From assembly GCA_003481775.1 (NCBI GenBank), contig QULU01000084.1, positions 1-7,685 on the forward strand: DNA of 7,685 nucleotides, written 5' to 3'. Every line of letters begins with the position of its first letter. Position 1 is the stretch's first letter. Shown here piece after piece: positions 1 through 7,000 of the stretch. Position numbers and translations under genes: made by a program. The notes beneath the pieces were generated by a model. The model was not told the DNA's origin, made no database searches, and saw only the letters and a program-made list of their open reading frames with translations. The stretch is from Clostridiaceae bacterium OM02-2AC. Lineage in GTDB: Bacteria > Bacillota_I > Bacilli_A > Erysipelotrichales > Erysipelotrichaceae.

Positions 1-1016
1 ACATCGAGGCTGGATTCATCGAACAGCTCATTTTCCGTTGTCGCGATTGCACTCGCTGCACTTATACCCGATGGTGCATAAACATTGGTTCCCAGAAATT
101 TTGCATACAGTTTATAGCTGCTTCTTCGATCCAGTTTTCGGAACCAATTATCTCCGTAGTCAGAATCCTTCTGCCATGTAATTTCCGCATCGGCTGGTGT
201 ACCATCTACATTCACCTTTTGATATCCAACAACAATTTGCGGTATCTTGTCCATTCCTTTCGGATTATAGTTTGATATTGCTTTGAACTGTATACTGTTT
301 CCATTGACCTGCAGGATTTTTGGCGCTTCCGGTGTATTCTGCGCTGCCTTATGATTGATATAGACACTGTCGGTTACTGACTCTCCACTGAACTGTCCGC
401 TTGGCGCTGCCACATATACTGCATAGATATAGCATTCAAAATCCGCCTCCTGCGTCTGATAGCTGCTTGTCGTACCCGGTGCGTCCTTTTTGATAAGCTC
501 AGGATCACTCATTCCATCTTTTTTGCGGTACCAGTAGAAGGTTCCCGATGGATCATCCTCTTCACTGATTTCCTGAAATTTGTATTCCGCCTGCAAGGTA
601 TCCAGTAACGCATAACTATCGGAATGTGTAATCACCGCTGTACTTGTCAACAGTTTTCCCTGCAATTTTTCCTTGGTCACATATTCGACCTGATTACTGT
701 AATCATCTACACCAATCAAGACTGCTTTCAGATAGAAACCTGTATACTTCAACGGTACCTTAAACGTTGAATAGGAGACATTGTCTTTGACCTCGTCCAC
801 TCTTCCCAGTGCCTTCAATTCCGCATCAATATTCTGCCATGTTGTCGCTACCTCTGGAGTCTTCGTCACATAGTACTTCCATGTAGCCGTTGGTGCTTTT
901 CCATATAAGGAGTACTGAAGTGTCTTTTCTTGAAGCGTTTTCCAGACAACCTTAGGATCACTCTCTGTTATCTGCCCCTCTGTTTCCGGGTCTCTCAACA
1001 AAGGTTCCTTTGCGCT
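1..1016 (-). repeat. Terminal Ig-like, Ig-like, FN3-like group, residues 2224-2561
   Basis: A9 (about 2224-2341) has A-T-W-K-Y-Y at 2267-2272 and a closing strand T-G-F-Y-L-K-A-V-L at 2317-2325. A10 (about 2342-2449) has S-G-T-F-Y-W-Y-R at 2380-2387 and the closing strand C-Y-I-Y-A-V-Y at 2418-2424. B10 (about 2450-2552) opens with N-T-P-E-A-P-K-I and carries the degenerate strand KLDRRSSYKLYAKF from 2517, closing with A-P-S-G-I-S where other B modules have S-x-W-S. A9 and A10 follow each other with no B module between them. After B10 the frame continues out of the window with an acidic stretch (ENELFDESSLD). The remaining C-terminus and any wall anchor lie before position 1. Confidence 0.68.
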
Positions 1017-4000
1017 CAATTTGCCACGTGTGGAATTGATTCCACTTGCCATCCTGGAGCGTGTTTCCAGTCTTGCGGCATAGACAACATAGGTTCTATT
1101 CGCAGGTACCCGGATATCCATGGATGCTTCTGCTTTCAGCCAGCGTTCCACATTATCCGTATTGTCTTTGACAGCACCGTTGTCCACAATATCCTTTTCT
1201 GCAATCAGTTCCGGCAGATTATCATTCGATGACAGCTGCAGATAATAATACACAGCCTCATCTACATCCGCACTTTCAAGATGCAGAACACTTCCTTCCT
1301 TCTTTTTATCTTCCCCTTGTGCCGCAACTGTAGGAGCTGCAGGTACATCAGCGCTTTTTTTATAAACTCTTCCAAAATCCCTCGTGATCGTTCCTTGGAA
1401 TCCACTCTTCTCCTTTGCTGTATAGGTCACGGTCACCTCCGGATTTCCATCGACAGGTTCGATTATAAGAGAATCTGACTGACCGCCCCTATCTGCTGGA
1501 ACATCTACATCATCCAGCTTCCACTGCCAACTTCCGCCGGAATCATCCCCGGCATATGGATACTTACCTTGTTCATAGGTAACATGAAGGATATCCTGCA
1601 CACTCGTCGTTCCGGTATATGTGATATTTCCAGTTAATGTGGACGTTTGGGTCTTTGAATCAACACCTTCCGACCATCCACTGGCATCATATCCGGTTTT
1701 TGCGGCTTTTCTCACATATATAGTATAGGTAGTTTCACGAAGCAGGGGCGTGATTGCCACTTCCTTTCCCCATGCTGCCGTTACCGGATGTGGTGTGATA
1801 TTGCTGTCTCCTTCTTTTTTATAACCAAATTCATAGACATCATCACTTACTTTATTGATAATGGCATTGATATTGTATTCACCAGCTGACTGGATAGTTG
1901 GCAGCACATCTCCGATATGCTGAGCGTCATTCTGTATGAGCGCACTCTTCCCCTCACAGCTTTCCTTGTAATCCTGTATACCGATAAATTTTGCCTTGAT
2001 TTGATATCCTGAATCTTCAGGAACCAGCTTATAGGTAATCGTCTGTGTATCCACACTCATCGTTGTAGGAACCAGTGTATTAGAGTTATCCTTTCCCACA
2101 CGCTCCAGAACCCACATACCAGTTTGATCCTTTGTATTATCATCCTTATGATTCACTGTGAACGTCAGAAACTGATTGACCTTTTCACTCCCACTAACCG
2201 TGATAGTATTATTTTTTACACTGGATCGATCTGTTGTTAGCTGAGCAGCAGGAGACCATGGACTTGGTTCATAGAGATCCTTTTCTGCTTTTCTCACATA
2301 GATGTAATAGGTCGTATTGCGTTCAAGTCCGGATATAGTGACTGGTGTATCAGCTGTGACACCGCCGCCGGACACAGGCTTTATATCCTCACTCGCACTC
2401 TTACGGTAACCGAATTCATATGTAGTTCCGGCTTCCACGACACTCTCCTGTACCTGTAGGGAGTGATCCTTCTTTGCGGCTGTGATCTCGACAGGTGCCT
2501 GAGAAGGCGCCTCCTGTGAACGCTTCAATATCGGATCGGTCTCGATGGAAACAGACTTGTCAAAATCCGTATCTGCCAGGGCGGAATATGTGATTTTTAT
2601 TTTAGAGCCGGCATCCGCATCCGTCAGCTCGTAGGTCAGGCCATAGTCTGTAGAGGTCTTCGGCGTGAGCGGGGTGACTGTTCCATCATCCTTCGTCCTC
2701 TCAATTTTCCAGTTTCCCTTTTGAAGATTGGTATCCGCAATAGAAGCGGTAAGGGTACTTCCTGCATTGATGACGCCGTTCAATTTAATCGGTCCTGCAA
2801 TATTGGTTTTCTCCGTCTTGATTGTAACAGCTTTACTCCATTCGCTTGGGGCATAACTGCCATCTTCGGCACCAGCAACTCTTGCGAATAGCCAATATTG
2901 CTTATTTCTCTGTAAACCGCTGATTTTAAACGCTGAAGTAGAATGTCCTGCAATGATTTTATTTCCTCCCTCAGTAGTCGCATAGGCATATTCATATTTT
3001 GCACCATCAATCCCGTTCGCTTTTACTGTGACAGCCTGATCTGTCAATTCCGTAGTCTGAAGATCGGTTGGCTTGATCGAGGTGACGACACTGGAAAATT
3101 TAGAAGACATCGTAGCATACCCAGGTGCTCCGACATCCACATTGATTTCATAACCAATATCCTTAGGCTGAATGGTATAGGCAGCTTCTGTGGCTCCAGC
3201 GATTATTTCTCGTGAAGTATCTCCATGTTTTCTACGATACCACTGATAATTTTTAGCACCTGATGCTGATGCACTCAAAATCTGACCGGGATTTGTTGTT
3301 CCAGTGATAGAAACAGAAGTTAAGGCCTTAACTTGCTTTTTGACAGTAAACTCATAAGTGTTTGATGCAGAACCACCGATTGTTTCATCAGGCTCTGTAT
3401 AGGTAATCGTTATTGTAGCCTTTTGTTCCGGAGTACCTACTGGGATAATGGTTCCTCCCTCGGTAATTTTGAGCACATTTTGATCACTACTCTTGTAAGT
3501 AAAGTCATTCCCTTGTAAATCGACAGGTATTGCTATGCTTCCATTAAGATTCCCTGTGAACATATCACCACTGCCTGTCTGATTATCTATAGATGTAAAA
3601 GATCCCCTCGTTGAAGAGTACAATAATGAAAGCTTGCTGTTTTTCAACCATGTTAAAATAGGATAGTAGCCTTCTTTATAGGTCCATATATTACTCTTAT
3701 CATATGTATCAAATGATGCTTTCAGATTACTTCCTACAAGTTCACTCGAAGTTTTCGGTGTTCCATAGTTTATATCACTAAGATTTGTTCCACTCGTCAT
3801 TGTACTGTCATAATAAGTATTCGTGATAACATTGTTCGTAAAATCCTTTGTTCCATAACCGCCAATTGCACCCCCGATTGCCGGATTTCTGTAATTTCCT
3901 ACTTTTAGTTTTGCAGCGGAATAGTTATTGATTAGATAGGACTTGCTTGTTCGTGATGCATATCCAATGAAACCACCAATCCAATTACCTCCGATAACTT

Positions 4001-7000
4001 CTGTACTTACACTTGAATTATTTAACACTCTACCTGTAGGTGCAAAGCCGATAAAACCTCCAGTTGAAGTATTTACAGTTTCATTATTCAAAACACCTGA
4101 AGCTGTTGAACATTCTGAAATTTCTGCATCGTATATATCAGCTCCCTGTGATAACTGAGGGTTATAACTGGAGCCATATTCCTCAAGCCCCAACTGACCA
4201 ACCAGCATCCCTGTACGCGCATTCGTATTAAAGGTAGCATCTACTACAAGAATTCTTCTTACGACAGCGGGCTGATAGACTTCACGGCATAGCACACCGA
4301 TATTACCATCCTTTACAGAAGGCTTATATACAATATTAGCTTTCTTTATGATGATATTTTCAACAACTGCCTTTGTACTACCATTCCCTTTCACCGTACC
4401 TAACAGTTCCGATGAAAGACCCGTAATTGTATGATAATCACCATCTAAATGACCACTGAAATTATCACAGGCCGCTGTTGTTACTCCTGCTAATGATATA
4501 TTCTGCGTAATGATATATGATCCTGCACGATTGGAGTAAGCCCCTGTTCCTTCTATAAAGCTTTTAAGCTCCGTTGGATTCGATATAGATTCTCCTGAAC
4601 GATATAGGATCCGATCACTCTCATATTCTGTTCCTGCTTTAATAACATTTAGCTTTTCGTCTACGTACAACATGATGTTATCAGGTACCGTTAGCTTCGC
4701 ATATATATTTCTGCCATCCCTGTCACTCCAGTTTGATTCTGTAGATGTCATGGTATTGTCTTTATATGTACGACTATCATCTTCATGTGGAACAGGATCA
4801 AGATCACCGATATACATTTCAAAACGCTTACTTAGATCATCCCCAGTCCAATTCGCTACAGTTGCAGTAACTTTTGTACCAGAATAAGCTGTATTGTTTC
4901 CATTTCCATCCTTTGTATCAGATGTAATCGTAATTTGTTCATTATATATCTTTCGGATATATGCACTGTTGACTAACTGAATATTGGTGCCGCCATAACC
5001 AATATCACTATTTGGCACAAATTCTGCCTTGACATAGTATTTCCACATATCCTCACTAATCGTCAGCGTACTGGTATCACTATCAATGCTTGGACTATAT
5101 CCACTGGATAATTGTTCCCATTTCGCTGTTTCATCAACTCCAGGCGCGGCTATAGATCCTGTCTCTCCACAATCTGTTGTACTTTTATACCACTTCCAGG
5201 TCCCCTTGTTATTGTTTGCATTTTTAAGACTAGCTGTAATCGTCTTTCCCACAACTTCATTCCCTGAAAAAATAATGGTTCCAGACTGAGTGATAACGCC
5301 TAGCTCTATGGATTTGCTGATGATATTACTAACCTGAGTTTCTGTGCTTTCCTGCTTCACAATATAGACGGTATAACTTATATTAGGTTCAAAATATTTT
5401 TTTTCATAATCTTGCGTAACCTGAAAGCTTGTAGATGAAGCTTTTGTCCATCCAGCCTTCGTCAATACGCTGTCTTCTATTCCCAATGGTACATTTGGTG
5501 CTAGATCCGTTTGCTTTTGTATTCGGTACCATATATTGTCTATTTCATTTAGACTGATCTCCATGCTCAAATGACTATCAACATCATTTCCTTTTGATAA
5601 GTTGGTTATTTGCGGATCGATTGCTACATTCTTTTTTATACTTGTTGTAACTGCTTCTTTATCATCTTTGAAATCACCAGTACCTGTATAAACGGCTTTT
5701 AGTCTTTTTCCGATATCTGACCCTGTTGGTGTATAAGTAGATATGGTCTTATTACTAGAAATACCGGTAGCGATTTTGATATAGCCGCCCTCATCTTCTC
5801 GATACCAGGTCCATGTCCCACTCGCATCATCACCCTCTGGTATGTAATTTGCTCTGGTATATGTAGCCTTCAGTTCTTTCCCTGCGGTATCATTTCCCTC
5901 GATACTAACATATCCAAGAATGCTGGTCTTTTCTGTATTCATTTTCAGATTTGATAAGCACCATGGACTCGCTTCATAATTATCATCCTTTGCGCGCCTA
6001 ACCCAAATATAATATGGCGTATTGCGATCTAGCCCTGTTACAGTAACATCTGTTCCCTTATAAGCTTTGGTTTCCACGAGTTTGTTTGTAGCTGCATCTA
6101 TACTATCTTCTTTTCCATATTGAAATTCATAAACGACATCTGCATCCGCGTCCTCTCCCATTTGAAAGGTAAGTGTCGTATCTGTTTGTTTTACTAGCTT
6201 AGGAGCAATCGTTGGAGCATCATACTGTTCCTGCACATATTGCTGAACAGCTGTTGATAATGCTTTTTTCTCTCCACTGAACCCAGCTATCGGTGTAAAG
6301 GTGACTTCATATGTTGTTCCTACAGGTTCTGTTGCAGGAATCATATAATATGTACCATCGTCTTTTTCCGGAAAGAAGTTCGTAATATTACTTTTCTCGC
6401 CATTCACATTTTTCGTCCATTTCCAGGTACCTTCTTTTGTATTTACTCCATCCAATCGGGCGATCAATTTTTCTCCCTGAATCGGATTGGTAGCCCCAGT
6501 GTTATCGTAAATGAATGATAACGATCCCTGTAATTCAGTTTTCGAGGTTTTGGCGGTTACACGCTTGCTCGCAGGAGTCCATTCTGATTTGTAATGCTCA
6601 TTCTGCTCCACATATCGTAAAAACAGATAATAAGTTGTATCCCTGTCCAGATTTTTCATTACGACTTCTGTTCTTGGTTGATATTCTTTAACAATACCTT
6701 CTTCGCGATACTCTATCGGAACACCATTCTCACTTAAGGAGTAGCCAATTATAAATCGTTCATTGACTCCAAGTGCACCTTCTGCAGGATCCTGATCTGG
6801 AAGTGTAAAAGTTAAAGTTGAATCCGTCGATTTAATTTTATTTTCTTCCATTACGTCTGCCGGTGCATCTACTTCTGCTTTTTTCACTATCTCACTCTGC
6901 GCACTAATTTCACCTGCATAGAATTGTGTGCTATCTCCAGAATAAACTGCCTCAATCCTCATACCGATATCTCGTGGATCCTTGATTGTGTATTTATTCT

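Noticed and set aside
930..1232. Plus-strand ORF of 100 codons
   Set aside because: It lies antisense to the continuous minus-strand frame and encodes a Cys/Phe/Ile-rich sequence with no recognisable domain. It is a shadow of the Ig/FN3 codons.
1847..2056. Minus-strand ORF of 69 codons, and another at 2780-3010
   Set aside because: Both are on the coding strand but one frame off from the giant gene, whose module motifs (A7/B7 and B5/A6) cover the same bases. They are off-frame shadows.
2943..3215. Plus-strand ORF of 90 codons, and similar ones at 1281-1478, 3943-4158, 4672-4887, 5086-5289 and 6986-7246
   Set aside because: All are antisense to the giant gene, show no domain, and run across well-supported module motifs on the other strand.
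3639..4616. M26-type IgA1 protease
   Set aside because: GLUG repeats occur in M26 family proteins, but no HExxH zinc-binding motif or peptidase-like segment is present in the window.
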